This document shows, piece after piece, positions 1 to 9,469 of a stretch of 44,533 nucleotides of DNA. How positions within the stretch are numbered: position 1 is the stretch's first letter; each line of letters starts with the position of its first letter. The DNA comes from Bremia lactucae (taxonomy: Eukaryota > Oomycota > Peronosporomycetes > Peronosporales > Peronosporaceae), in NCBI RefSeq assembly GCF_004359215.1, contig NC_090610.1, positions 7,708,329-7,752,861 of the forward strand, in the 5' to 3' direction. The notes beneath the pieces were generated by a model, which ran no database searches, had not been told where the DNA came from, and saw nothing but the letters and a program-made list of their open reading frames with translations. Made by a program: the position numbers and the translations under genes.

Positions 1-412
1 ACTCTGGTTAAGTGTCGTCACGGGAGCGGTAATCCGTCTCCTCGTGCGCACTTACCAAGTAGGAAGTAGTTTTCAGACTGATTTATATTTAATAGAATTA
101 AATACAAATACCTATTTTTACCAATTAAAATGTTATCTCTATAGATATCATTTAATATGTATTGCGAGCGTATCTTTATAGATACCTCGCGTAACGGATG
201 ACGCTAGCCGTCATCACGGATGACGCTGGGCGTCATCCCTCCTAATGTGAATGCACCCATGTGCATCACATCCACAAGGGTTGGTCACAAATGTGCACCA
301 CACCCGAGTGTTGGGTCTAATTACTATTATTTAGTAATTGACCATCCCCTTAAGTACACCAAATGTACTTAACGGGGACTGTGTAACATTAGGGCAACTT
401 TAGCTCGTTACA
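1..412 (-). repeat. G3-type gypsy LTR (minus orientation)
   Basis: On the minus strand the repeat begins TGTAACGAGC at 412 and runs to the window edge. It matches two other places: 43301-43676 (plus) and 21569-21935 (minus). In both of those the repeat lies directly upstream of a gypsy gag, so this is the 5' LTR of a minus-strand element whose body lies left of the window. The LTR is a string of short hairpins (see findings). The outer edge is not visible. Confidence 0.8.
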
Positions 413-580
413 TGATTAGTTTGCGGAATAAATAGATATAATGGTCTATACGTATTTATGGATAAGAGTTCTGAACAGTACTATTTAAAGTAATATCCTG
501 CAAATATTATCTACCTTTTAAATATGTATTAATTAACAACCTTTAAGTGTTAATTTTATGTAACGATACACCCCGTAACA
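413..580 (-). repeat. G1-type LTR fragment interrupted by the G3 LTR
   Basis: Read on the minus strand from 580, this resembles the first part of the G1 3' LTR at 30386 onward: TGTWACGGGGTG, then a TTAACAC block, then an AGGTAGATAA block. The match stops where the G3 LTR starts at 412, so the G3 element appears to have inserted into a G1-type LTR. The remainder of the G1 LTR would lie beyond the left edge. Confidence 0.6.
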
Positions 581-1830
581 ACTAGTGAAAGGTGCCCCGT
601 TACTACTAATGTCTTGTTGCATCATCTTACCAAATTCGGTAATATTGGAATTATTTAAGTCAAAATTAATAAAGATAATTATTTGTACTATTTATTTCTT
701 TTTCTCTCATAGGAAAAAATATTTATTATTCCTCTTATTGGAAATAATACTTATGTAACGAAACACCAGCTGAAATTTAACCTCTTGTATGCTTTAAGTA
801 GCAACCGAATAAAAACATAAAAAGGTCTGCAAAGAGCAGGGGAGGCGTAGTGTGTAGGTTAGAGACAGAAGCAAAACTAATTATGAATTGGTCCGAACAG
901 TGTCGTGACATGGAGATATTACACCAGGCTTTGATTAGCTATGGGAAGCGGAGGTGCGTTTATAATTTTAAGCGTTCTGATTGGCTATGTGTCGGGGGTA
1001 GAATAGCAAATAGGGGTGCATATATAGCAGTAGTCTTTATCTAATAGAAAGTGTAAGTTTGCAATTAATTAAAAATCAGGTATTGTGAATTGCCGACAGC
1101 TTTCGAATCAAAAATACAAAAATGTCGAGGTTACATTGTATAACTGAAACCTATTAATTTTGTAATCTTTTGCGCGATGCGACCAAATAGCGATCGTTAC
1201 TTGAACGCGTGTCCAAGATGTACCCAAGGGTCTTTCTACTGTACCATTTCTCGTCAATTTTAGTTCACCGCTTGTAAGCTACAACATGCCAGTTCTCAAC
1301 CGCGTAGCAATATGGTATTCCATCTGTGTCTTTAACTTCGTTTCCACATGGCAGAAATTCCAATGGCCTATCCTCTTAAATTTGGCATGCTCTTTACGCT
1401 AATATAGTTGCATCGAATAGAATACAATCTTCCGCGCTCAAAAGGAGTTATCAATATGTAAAAGTGCTGACAGAGTATTTGCATAAAAATGCGATAGCAT
1501 TAATGCCTTAAGAACAAAGCATAGCGCAGCATGTAACAAATTCTTTTGGTTGAGTGAGAGGATCCAAAGTTTCGGTATGCATGCTTCCCCTACTGACTTC
1601 TTTCTTTTTATGACAGCTTTAGGTGTCACATGTTGATAATCGTTAATTTCAAGTTAATCATAGTTTCTTAAGTTTCACATTTCTTGATAATCTATTATTA
1701 ACCTGAATCAACGAGAGCTTCCCCCGTGACATTGGTATAAAAGTAAAACTGATCTTGTAGTTCACATTACCGTTGCGCTTCTCCATCTGCCTTTCTCCTG
1801 CAATTAGACTATAAACTGGCTTGATGTGCA
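581..1830. other. AT-rich intergenic stretch, no gene recognised
   Basis: No ORF here resembles a known family; the longest are 63-66 codons. Around 755-770 there is a TGTAACG-like motif on the minus strand resembling the LTR termini, so 590-770 may be a worn LTR remnant, but I cannot delimit it. The rest probably includes the upstream region of the gene at 1922. Confidence 0.4.
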
Positions 1831-1831
1831 A

Positions 1832-1847
1832 GAGCATTTCCACTCCG
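1832..1847 (+). promoter_or_regulatory. candidate oomycete initiator
   Basis: The stretch GAGCATTTCCACTCC resembles the oomycete core promoter (initiator TCAYTTYY followed by a CAWTTT-like flanking element). It lies about 80 nt upstream of the ATG at 1922, a normal 5' UTR length for these organisms. An ATAAACT motif sits about 25 nt further upstream. This is a consensus match by eye only. Confidence 0.4.
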
Positions 1848-1921
1848 TCGCTGGCCAATTACGAACTTGCTTCTTTTTGTCTGCACTTCGCGTTTATCTG
1901 TAGATTGGTTTGCCAAGTCGA

Positions 1922-3754
1922 ATGAAGGTCATCACGTCACTAGTTCTTTTGGCAGCTATTTCGGTGAAAACCAGCGCCGAATCCTTTTCGGACTACTCTT
2001 TGGATGACATTCTGGATTCAACAACCATATTAAGTCACTCATCCTCATCAACTGCGCCTACATCGACTTCTTCTCCACAGACAAGGACAGCGTCAAGTGA
2101 CTCGACTTCATCTGAGTCCACCACAACCAGGAAGCCTTCAGAATTGTCTCACACACCGTCAACCAAGTCCCTTTCATTTGAGAATTCTTCCACTAAGCCG
2201 CCGTCTGCATTGTTCAATTCAACAACCAAGGTGCCGGTGAAGTTTTCAAATTCGTCGTCAAAGTCCAAGACAACAAGCACAAATATATCCAATGTGAAGT
2301 CGTTATCCACGTCTACAGAAAGAGTCTCGTCAAGTTTGACCGATGCGACGTCGAAGTCGTCAACCTCGACGCCAGCAGCGGAGAAGTCAACATCCTCGAA
2401 AGCAGTCAGGTCGTCTTCGGGCTCGGCAAACGATTTTATGGCCTCGCTGTCTTCATCTAGTGCTAAATCTGCCACGTCGGATTTGTACCACATGTCGCCA
2501 GTACACGTTGTGCAGGCCCGCGTGCAAAGCGATATGCCTGTGTGGAGTGAACACTTACAACGCTTCGTGTCGAGTTATTACGACGACGCTAATGAGGCTT
2601 ATGTGGGACTGATGGACTCAGTGAATACAGCGTCGGTAGAGGGCGCGCTCATGTACGTACAGGCTGAAGGAATTAATTATGATACGCGCTCGACTGAGGA
2701 CCGCTGCACGCGCAAGAATGACATTAAATATATTGTGTTTTACGAGATTGCCATCGCTCAAACAAACGAGTCGATAGCTCTATTCGGAAAAACGGCTAGT
2801 CAACACGAGTACGGCACGATGCTAGCCATGGACGCGGGCCGTTGCACACCAAGCTCAACTACCTCGTCAGGCGAAGACGTGATGCCCACGGCCTGCTACT
2901 ACTTAAGTGGCGAAGACGGTGAACCCGAAGTTGGGCCATTTGTTGGTGGAACGACAAAGGAAACGGATCCACGGGCTCCTTACCCGAACAATGTCTGGTA
3001 CTCATATCCAAACTCATGTCCGCTGAAAAAGTGGGGAGAAAAGGCTTCTGACTGTCGTGCAGCAACTCGCAAAGGTCTTTGTGATATTGGCGTCATGCCG
3101 GACGGCGTCACGTGCACCTTTGCATACCGCGTTCTCGGTTTCATTCCAATTGACGACCTCGTCGAAATTACATCAATGGAGAGCAATACAACGGGCAAGA
3201 CGTACGCAGACTTTGCAGAATTCTGCGAAGACGGGGGCATTGAGTTTCAGGCCACGGCAGATGGTGAATGGATTGATGGTATTAGCTTTTGGGAAAACCC
3301 ACAGGATGAAGAAGCCAATGCTGAGCGTGCCTTAAAACTTGTAGAGGCCTACTACAATCTGACAAATGGAATCAGTACAAAATCTCGCCTGGACTCAAGC
3401 ATCATAGGCCACATGCTCCCCCTTCCATCTCCTAAAGAACTCGCAGCCGAAAATCCCCCATGTTACCGCAACGTCGAAATATGTAACTCGCGCTTTGGTT
3501 GCATGCGTGAATTTTATGGTTCCACGTGCACAGTCTGCAACTCGACTTCGGACGACTGCGATACCCCACCAAGCGACTGGACATTTCCAACTCTGGCCAA
3601 GGCGGTGGGAAAGAATGGTGGTACTGGCGACGCTTCGGCTGACGGATCACTTGACTCCACTTCTCCTGTCCGTCGCTCGAGCTCTCCCGTTACCAGCGTC
3701 TCGGCTGTGCTCTTGTCGACACAGCTGGTGTTGGTCGCGATATTATTGAGTTAG
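1922..3754 (+). CDS. secreted, GPI-anchored mucin-like cell-surface protein (oomycete family)
   Basis: This is an intact, intronless 610-residue ORF. I start it at the ATG at 1922; the open frame extends four codons upstream but without an ATG. Residues 1-19 form a signal peptide with a hydrophobic core SLVLLAAIS and likely cleavage after TSA. Residues of about 30-190 are a Ser/Thr-rich stalk suited to O-glycosylation. Residues of about 200-560 form a globular region with 14 cysteines and several N-glycosylation sequons; recognisable blocks are SCPLKKWGEK, DGVTCTF, FCEDGG and FGCMREFYGSTC. A Ser-rich linker and a hydrophobic tail of about 20 residues end the protein (LLSTQLVLVAILLS), typical of a GPI-anchor signal. 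It should be displayed on the plasma membrane or wall. I believe related hypothetical proteins occur in Phytophthora, from memory; the molecular function is unknown. Transposons flank it on both sides. Confidence 0.88.
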   Translation: MKVITSLVLLAAISVKTSAESFSDYSLDDILDSTTILSHSSSSTAPTSTSSPQTRTASSDSTSSESTTTRKPSELSHTPSTKSLSFENSSTKPPSALFNSTTKVPVKFSNSSSKSKTTSTNISNVKSLSTSTERVSSSLTDATSKSSTSTPAAEKSTSSKAVRSSSGSANDFMASLSSSSAKSATSDLYHMSPVHVVQARVQSDMPVWSEHLQRFVSSYYDDANEAYVGLMDSVNTASVEGALMYVQAEGINYDTRSTEDRCTRKNDIKYIVFYEIAIAQTNESIALFGKTASQHEYGTMLAMDAGRCTPSSTTSSGEDVMPTACYYLSGEDGEPEVGPFVGGTTKETDPRAPYPNNVWYSYPNSCPLKKWGEKASDCRAATRKGLCDIGVMPDGVTCTFAYRVLGFIPIDDLVEITSMESNTTGKTYADFAEFCEDGGIEFQATADGEWIDGISFWENPQDEEANAERALKLVEAYYNLTNGISTKSRLDSSIIGHMLPLPSPKELAAENPPCYRNVEICNSRFGCMREFYGSTCTVCNSTSDDCDTPPSDWTFPTLAKAVGKNGGTGDASADGSLDSTSPVRRSSSPVTSVSAVLLSTQLVLVAILLS

Positions 3755-3943
3755 TCATTATGTAAGGTCTTGACGTGACTTTTGTAACTATTTTATTTGA
3801 AAGGAACAATACATATTACGTCAAGTAGCACTTTTAAGTCAAAAATGAAAGCCTTACTTTGGCGGTCTGATGAACATCAAATTACCCGAAATGTAACGGG
3901 GCACTACTGACTTGTACTGCTTCAGTACAAGTCCACTTCGTAC

Positions 3944-4157
3944 TATAGAAAACAAGGATGGCCTATGCACTAAGGAGAAACTTGGAGAGTAAGAATATAT
4001 GTAATGCTTGATCGTGGCGCTCGCGCCCGCTCATACTTCGCCTTGTTGTCTTTGGTTCTCATGCGTCCATTCCCAGTAGTCGACCAGTTTCGCAACTGCT
4101 CATGTGACTGCTCCCAAGAGTCGTCCTGCACGCGACTGTTCACATCAGTTTCCAACA
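3944..4157 (-). repeat. C1 3' LTR
   Basis: On the minus strand it begins TGTTGGAAAC, directly after a purine run GGGAAGGAG that serves as polypurine tract. It has the same length as the copy at 8816-9029. The terminal CA appears changed to TA here. Confidence 0.88.
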
Positions 4158-4201
4158 CTCCTTCCCGAATCATGGGAGAGTCAGACCACAGTAGTACTTA
4201 C

Positions 4202-4700
4202 CTACTTTAGACCCACCTTTAAACGCAGTTCAAGCACCCGTGGAGCTGGCAACGCCTTCGTCAGCAGATCAGCTAGCATGTCGTGTGACTTTACGAAACT
4301 TGGCTTGATAACACCTTTCGTAGCATAATCTCGCAGAAACTTGAGCTTCACGTCCACATGCTTGCCGCTTGCAGAGCTGGCCTCGTTTTCGATTTGTTTC
4401 ATAGCCGCTTGATTATCCATAGCTGCAATCGGAGTCTTGACTTGCAGACCGAGCTCGGAAAATAGTCCTTCAATCCTAGCGCCTGATGACCTCCTGCAGC
4501 TGCAGCAACAAACTCTGCCTCTGCAGTCGAGACGGCAACCGCAGACTGTTTTTTGCAGTGCCATCCGATAGTTGCTCCAATAACCATGGTCACAGCCGCA
4601 CTCACAGACTTGCTATCGTTGCGATCACCAGCGAAGTCTGCATCCGTGTAGCAGCTGATGCGAACTGGGATCATCATTCCTTCATCCACGCGGAGGTGTA
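4202..4700 (-). pseudogene. C1 RNase H and pol C-terminus
   Basis: The copia-type RNase H is seen as YTDADFAGD, then GWHCKKQSAV and STAEAEFVA, followed by DNQAAM and the downstream KHVDVK block. It would degrade template RNA in RNA:DNA hybrids during reverse transcription inside the virus-like particle. The domain is split over two frames by a frameshift near 4480-4560. The pol stop codon at 4202 lies about 45 bp before the LTR, the normal arrangement. Confidence 0.85.
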
Positions 4701-4752
4701 GCTTAAGGTCTCGAGTGCCAATTAAGTAACGACCAATTCGTTTGGCTAATTT

Positions 4753-5654
4753 CTAGTCTTGTAGCGTCGGTGCATGGCATTGTCGTGTGGCCCTATGCAC
4801 CGCAAAGCCGATATCAGGTCTGGTGCACCGAGCCACCCAAAGAAGACTTCCGACCAATGACTGGAACTCCCTTATGCTCGGTAGCCCGTCTACACCGCCC
4901 GAGGTCACCGGTTGCGTTACTTCTCCTTCCAATACAGGCTGTTCCTCTCCGATTGGCGACCGTACTGCATTTGCGTTTTCAAGACCAAACCGTGTAATCA
5001 TGTCGCCGATCGTGCTTGCTTGATTTAGCACATAGCCTGCTCCTTCTGGCTCGACTTGCATACCGAAGAACTTGGCTGCCTCCCCTAGGTCCTTCAGCTC
5101 GAGCACTACATCCCAGCGAAGAATTCATCCACACGATATGTGCTTGTCGCAGTGAGAAGCAAATCGTCGACATATGTACCAATAACTGTAGTTCCTCCAG
5201 TATCCACTTTGTAGAATATACAAGTATCCGTGATGCATTGGACGAATCCAAGTTCGAGGAGAGTCTTTCTGAGAAGTTGATGCCAAAGACGCCCATTTTG
5301 TTTAAGCCCATACAAGCTTCGTTTAAGACGCAACGATAGCTCTTTCACGCTTGTAAATCCCAGAGTTTGCAACAACTCCGCCGGTACCTTCATGCCATCG
5401 GGGATATAAAGCTGAATATCGTACTCGTCTTCAGTCATCGCTTTGACGTAGGCCGCCGGGACGTCTCCGTGCCTAGCGCGCACACCCCAAATCATCGATA
5501 GCATTAAAATCACTCTGATGTTGCTGATTTCCATCACTGCAGCAAATGTGAGAATATAATCAATCCCGAGCAGTTGCTCGTTTCCACACGCGACGAGGCG
5601 CACTTTAAAACTTTCAACCTGCCGTCGCCACGTCGCTTCGTCTTGTACACCCAC
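4753..5654 (-). pseudogene. C1 reverse transcriptase (copia type)
   Basis: The RT (RVT_2 family) retains the catalytic motif TYVDDLLL and the family blocks RLKRSLYGLKQ, then FFGMQVE and LLWVARCTRPDI. It would copy element RNA into DNA. It is carried in two pieces, 5106-5654 and 4753-5106, separated by a frameshift at about 5106. The catalytic YVDD is intact, so loss of function comes from the broken frame. The upstream part connecting to integrase (5655-5975) is too worn to read confidently. Confidence 0.88.
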
Positions 5655-5974
5655 TTCGTGTGAAATTGCTTGGCGTCAGGATCACACTTGATTATTGTCA
5701 TGTTTCCTTTTCTTAGTGAGCTCAGCTTTTCAACTTCCGCTTGCGCTTGCGCCCAGAGGTCACTGTGGGGCTGCGCCGGGCCTCCCTATAGGATTTCGGA
5801 TCAGGCCCGTGACCAACAGATGGTGCGATGGGTGTATCCGTTGACACTTCCAACACTGCCAACACCATCATATGAGGCTCACCTTCAGGGACCAAATTTC
5901 CTTGATATTCGTCTGCCACAAGCTGTCATCGCGACTTCTTCTTGCTCCGCATAGATCTTCTGATGCTAGAGGCA

Positions 5975-7015
5975 TTAGCACTCTTCGTGTCGGTTCGCGC
6001 CTTTTCGCGAACGACCCCTACTCCCGTTGGAAATTTCTCCAGCCTCTCGAGTAAGATGATCGCACGTCAAGACAGGATCATGGCTGTTCTCGTTTGAAAT
6101 GATCTCGGCGTCGCTTTCCGTTTCGAGCGCCTGACGTACTTGTTCGTTCGCAGCAGCACCCAGCGTCTCGATTGCGCTGATGTGGAGCGTTGTTATCACC
6201 TTCCGATCGCTGGCTAGCAAGACTTTGTAGCCTTTAGTCTCGTCATTTTTACCAATGATGTACCCTCTCACCGCACGCCGCTCAAAGTTTTTCTTCTTTG
6301 GATCTCTAAAGACCATACAAGTCGACCAAATATCACGATCCCAGTTAAGTCAGGAACTTGCCCGGTCAGAAGCTCGAGGAGTGAAGCCTTGTTTGCGTTT
6401 GCACGAGTTGGACTGCGGTTTAAAATGTACGCGGCGTAGTCTGCAGCATCGCTCCAAAACGTGAGGGCAATTCTCGAGCCAAAAAGCATGCATCGAACCA
6501 TATTCATGATGGTTCGATGCATACGCTCAGCTTTCCCGTTGCTTGCTTGAGTCGCGGCTTCGCTCACCTGACGAGCCACTCCTTGTTGCTTACATAGCAG
6601 GTCCACGTTTGCATATTCACCTCCTCCATCCAAGCGTAGGACATGTACGCGACATCGGAAACGCTTCTCAAAGAAAACGAGAAAGTGTTCGAACTTTTTC
6701 GCAGCTTGGTCTTTTGTTTTGCCCGCGAATACACGCACGTAATGCGTCTTGTGGTCCACGAAATTTACCAAATAACGGTTGCCATGTCGATCAAGCGGCG
6801 TGATTGGCCCTTTCAGGTCACTGAAAATGACGCCTCCCACGCGATCTATTGGCGAGTTTTTTCCTGAATCCTGCATGGACTGGCGGGACTTGGTTGCCTT
6901 TCCCTCGGCGCAGATCTGACAGCTCACACGCGTGAGGTCCGTAAGCTTTATTCCCGACACGGGCTCACGGGCCATTCGCTCGACGGTGTCGAAAGATAAG
7001 TGGCCAAAACGAACG
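5975..7015 (-). pseudogene. C1 GAG-pre-integrase and integrase
   Basis: Reading in minus direction from about 7015, an HVRFGHL zinc-finger half is followed by CQICAEGK, giving the HHCC domain. The rve core follows with its three acidic residues in FSDLKGP, LRLDGGGEY and NGKAERMHRT. The second motif is usually written SDNGGE, so the N-to-G change is a drift. The product would insert the cDNA into chromosomes. The C-terminal part is frameshifted near 6300 and continues to about 5975 (FERRAVRGYIIG). Confidence 0.87.
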
Positions 7016-7301
7016 TGAAAATGGGAAGTCCATCAGGAAGCCTTCTTGAACTTTCGATGAACGTGGTTCCCTGACAATTGCGCTCATTAATATGTCTTGA
7101 AAGACTTAGATGGGAGCTTACGACAGCGAAGATCTGCTATTAGCACGCGCGACTCTAGTTTGAGGGGAAAAACGACCTGTGCCGGTGTGCCCTTTGTAAT
7201 AACCATGCCTCCGTGACGTGATTCGATGCGACATCCTTGCTGAGCTAAAAGTCCAAATGATATTAAATTCCGCGACAGAAGAGGCGCGAAGTATACAGTA
7301 C

Positions 7302-7640
7302 TCAGCTGAAGTTCAAACTCCTTCCCTTCGGCGATTCAGCAAGAGTAACAGTCCCTTTCTTCGTAACCTGAAGTCGTTCGCCGTTTGGGAGGAGCAGCCA
7401 GTTCGATTCATCACAGTTCACAGCGTTTTCAAGCATCGAGACATCTCGAACCAAATGTCTGCTTGCACCGCTATCTACGATCCAGTGATCCATGTCCACA
7501 CCGTCTCCGTGAGCTGCAAGCGCCCATCTAGTCTTGTCGCCGACCATTGTACTCTCCTTCTTTCTCTTCGATTTGCACTCCCTGGCTATGTGACCGGGTT
7601 TGCCACACGTGAAACATTTTCTAAAGTCGCCAACTGCATT
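7302..7640 (-). pseudogene. C1 zinc knuckle and aspartic protease
   Basis: A CCHC zinc knuckle CFTCGKPGHIAREC (about 7580-7625) is followed by the retropepsin-like active site WIVDSGASRHL (about 7480). These belong to the nucleocapsid end of gag and the protease that processes the polyprotein. A frameshift near 7640 separates this from the upstream gag. Confidence 0.85.
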
Positions 7641-8811
7641 TACGACGCCATTGGACGGTCGTCATCTTCAATCTCTTGCGCCCATGCTACAAGCTCTTGT
7701 GCATGGTGAAGATAGTCCGTGCGGCTTGGATCATATCGACCCATGATCGCAACTTTCATGTGTGGCGCAGCATACTTCACGACGCTTTCCAGTACAAGGT
7801 TTTCGCTGGTTTCACTTGCGTTCATGAGTGCCGTGAGATACAACAAGTGTTCGGTCCACGACCGCGAACTGTCATATTTTGCCCCGTAAAGGCGGACTGC
7901 TTGATGATGGGAGATTTTCACCTTGAAAGAAAGCCATAGCTGCTCGAGCAGGTACGCGATGCTTTGGTTACGCGTCCACCATCCCTCTATGTGGGCTTAA
8001 TAATACTGCAAGGCATTTCCTTCCAAATGTTGCTGGAGTTTGTTTGCCTTCTCTCGCTCGGTCCAACTGTATCCGCAGCCCATCTCAGCCATCTCGATCG
8101 CCTCAAGGAACAGTAGCGTCCACTGGCGAAATCCAGTTCCTAGCCCTTTGTATTGCTCTACTCCGCCGAATTTTCCTATCAATAGCTTTGAGTCTCGAGC
8201 GTTTCGTACGCGCTGACCACCAAGAGCCATGTGCTGCTGGTACGCTTGAGCCTGATAAGCTGCTTGCGCTTGGGCTCGAGCTTGGGCTTGAGCTTGAGCT
8301 TGAGCTTGAGCTTGAGCTTGAGCTTGAGCTTGAGCTTGAGCTTGTGCTTGAGCTTGTGCTTGAACATGCAATGGGGCTTGTCCCTGCGCCGCACTTGATT
8401 AGCTCGCGCCTGTGCTTCGGCGCGCCGGTAAAAACTCCCAGCTCCAAACGGTCCCATGTCGGATAGCTCGTCGAGTTGCATTGGTGTGCGCCCTAGCGCA
8501 CTGCCTTCACCGACCGCTCGGCTAAACACGCTTCCTGCAAATACTTCTTGAGCCATATTGTGCCCCTTCACTCGTCCCTTAGGCTGTGTTCGCTGAATGC
8601 GTGGTGAGACTGGCGAATCGTTTGAAACGCTCACACTGGCTTGTTCAACTGTGTCCATCCGGGTCTCTAACCGCGCAAGTGCTGCGAGCACGCGCTCCAT
8701 GTTAGACGGTGACGTCTCTTCGTCAGCGCCGCTCCTTTCGCGAGCGACACCTCCGGTCGGGGGTGCTTGCACATCGCCGACAGAATGCTCAGACCCGTCG
8801 TTTGGGCTCTT
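7640..8811 (-). pseudogene. C1 gag, start codon lost
   Basis: Recognisable capsid sequence runs from the primer-binding site to the zinc knuckle, including GKFGGVEQYKGLG and the segment ending in AWAQEIEDDD. The frame of the N-terminal part (8179-8772) continues upstream to 8811-8809, where the triplet is AAG. The second copia in this window has ATG at the identical position with the same following residues SPN, so C1 has lost its initiator by one base change. A further frameshift near 8400 separates this frame from the Gln-Ala repeat frame. Confidence 0.82.
8266..8366 (-). repeat. hexanucleotide microsatellite coding (Gln-Ala)n in C1 gag
   Basis: About 16 near-perfect tandem copies of the hexamer AGCTTG (plus strand) encode a Gln-Ala dipeptide run in the gag frame. 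Alternative frames read Lys-Leu or Ser repeats. It is probably a replication-slippage expansion within gag. Confidence 0.9.
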
Positions 8812-8815
8812 AACC
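8804..8815 (-). other. C1 primer-binding site (half-tRNA-iMet type)
   Basis: Immediately downstream of the 5' LTR the minus strand reads GGTTAAGAGCCC. This matches, with one change at the anticodon triplet, the complement of the anticodon arm of eukaryotic initiator tRNA-Met. Drosophila copia is known to prime from a cleaved iMet tRNA in this way. The changed base is also the former gag ATG. Confidence 0.75.
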
Positions 8816-9029
8816 TGAAGAAAGCGAGGATGGCCTATGCACTAAGATGAAACATGGAGAGTAAGAATATATGTATTGCTGGATCGTGGCGCTCGCGCCC
8901 GATCTTACTTCGCTTCGTTGTCTTCGGTTCTCATGCGTCCGTTCCCAGTAGTCGACCGTTTTTGCAACTGCCCATGTGGCTGCTCCCAAGAGTCGTCCTG
9001 CACGCGACTGTTCACATCAGTTTCCAACA
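8816..9029 (-). repeat. C1 5' LTR
   Basis: It is 214 bp, pairs with 3944-4157, starts TGTTGGAAAC at 9029 on the minus strand and ends CTTCA against the primer-binding site. Confidence 0.9.
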
Positions 9030-9092
9030 GATACTGCTTCAGTGCGGTGGTGCCACACGTCACTTCACGTACACTAGTACATGCAGAGGAAG

Positions 9093-9410
9093 TGTAATGG
9101 CACACATCGGTTGAAGAGCCGTTGTTGTGGTACATTTACTTTATGGCTTTTGATCTCAAAGCGTTAAGTGCCTTCCTAAGGCTTATGCATTTGATCTGTA
9201 AGAGAAAGAAGCCTTTCTTAGGTATATCCTCTTGGGCACTAGTTGCCACTTGGTTCTACGAACCCCTGAATTCCTTGAACTAGGATATCTTAAGCTTTGG
9301 TAGCTCGTACGACTCCCTGAGTTGTTAAACACATTAGTTCAATAGAATTAAGTGCCTTTTTGAGTCTGAAAGTCTTCCTCTGACTTTAGGAGCGAGGTAG
9401 CTCCGCTACA
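9093..9410 (+). repeat. G2a 5' LTR, internally deleted
   Basis: It begins TGTAATGG and ends CTCCGCTACA. Compared with the 486-bp 3' LTR it lacks about 170 bp soon after position 9140, including the TATA-bearing palindrome, so it has lost its likely promoter. Confidence 0.88.
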
Positions 9411-9412
9411 CC

Positions 9413-9432
9413 TGGTAGCACTCGTAGTCAAT
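9413..9432 (+). other. G2 primer-binding site, tRNA not identified
   Basis: Two bases after the LTR comes TGGTAGCACTCG, the usual TGG start of a gypsy primer-binding site. G2 copy b has TGGAAGCTTTCG at the same place (minus strand, 35890-35901). I could not assign the priming tRNA. Confidence 0.5.
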
Positions 9433-9469
9433 CTACGCCTGATTTTTTACAAGACTAAACCCTCACGAA

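Larger units (their letters stand above)
3944..9029 (-). mobile_element. Ty1/copia retrotransposon C1, complete in structure but decayed
   Basis: The element is bounded by two 214-bp LTRs (3944-4157 and 8816-9029). In minus-strand order it carries the primer-binding site, gag, zinc knuckle, aspartic protease, integrase, reverse transcriptase and RNase H. That order (integrase before RT) defines copia. Hand alignment of 199 LTR positions gives about 16 differences, so the insertion is not recent. Flanking 5-mers are CGTAC and GATAC, so a target duplication is at best decayed. Several frameshifts break the single polyprotein frame. Confidence 0.92.

Noticed and set aside
850..1044. 64-codon ORF in the left intergenic region
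   Set aside because: It has no recognisable motif and sits in AT-rich sequence.
2149..2493. Minus-strand Asp/Val-rich ORF inside the surface-protein gene
   Set aside because: It is the complement of the Ser/Thr-rich stalk; codon bias of the sense gene creates it.
8103..8466. Poly-Ser, Leu-Glu and Lys-Leu ORFs over the hexanucleotide repeat
   Set aside because: All are frame shadows of one microsatellite; the Gln-Ala frame is the one continuous with gag.
3939..9034. Target-site duplication of copia C1
   Set aside because: The flanking 5-mers CGTAC and GATAC agree at only three of five positions, which is not convincing.
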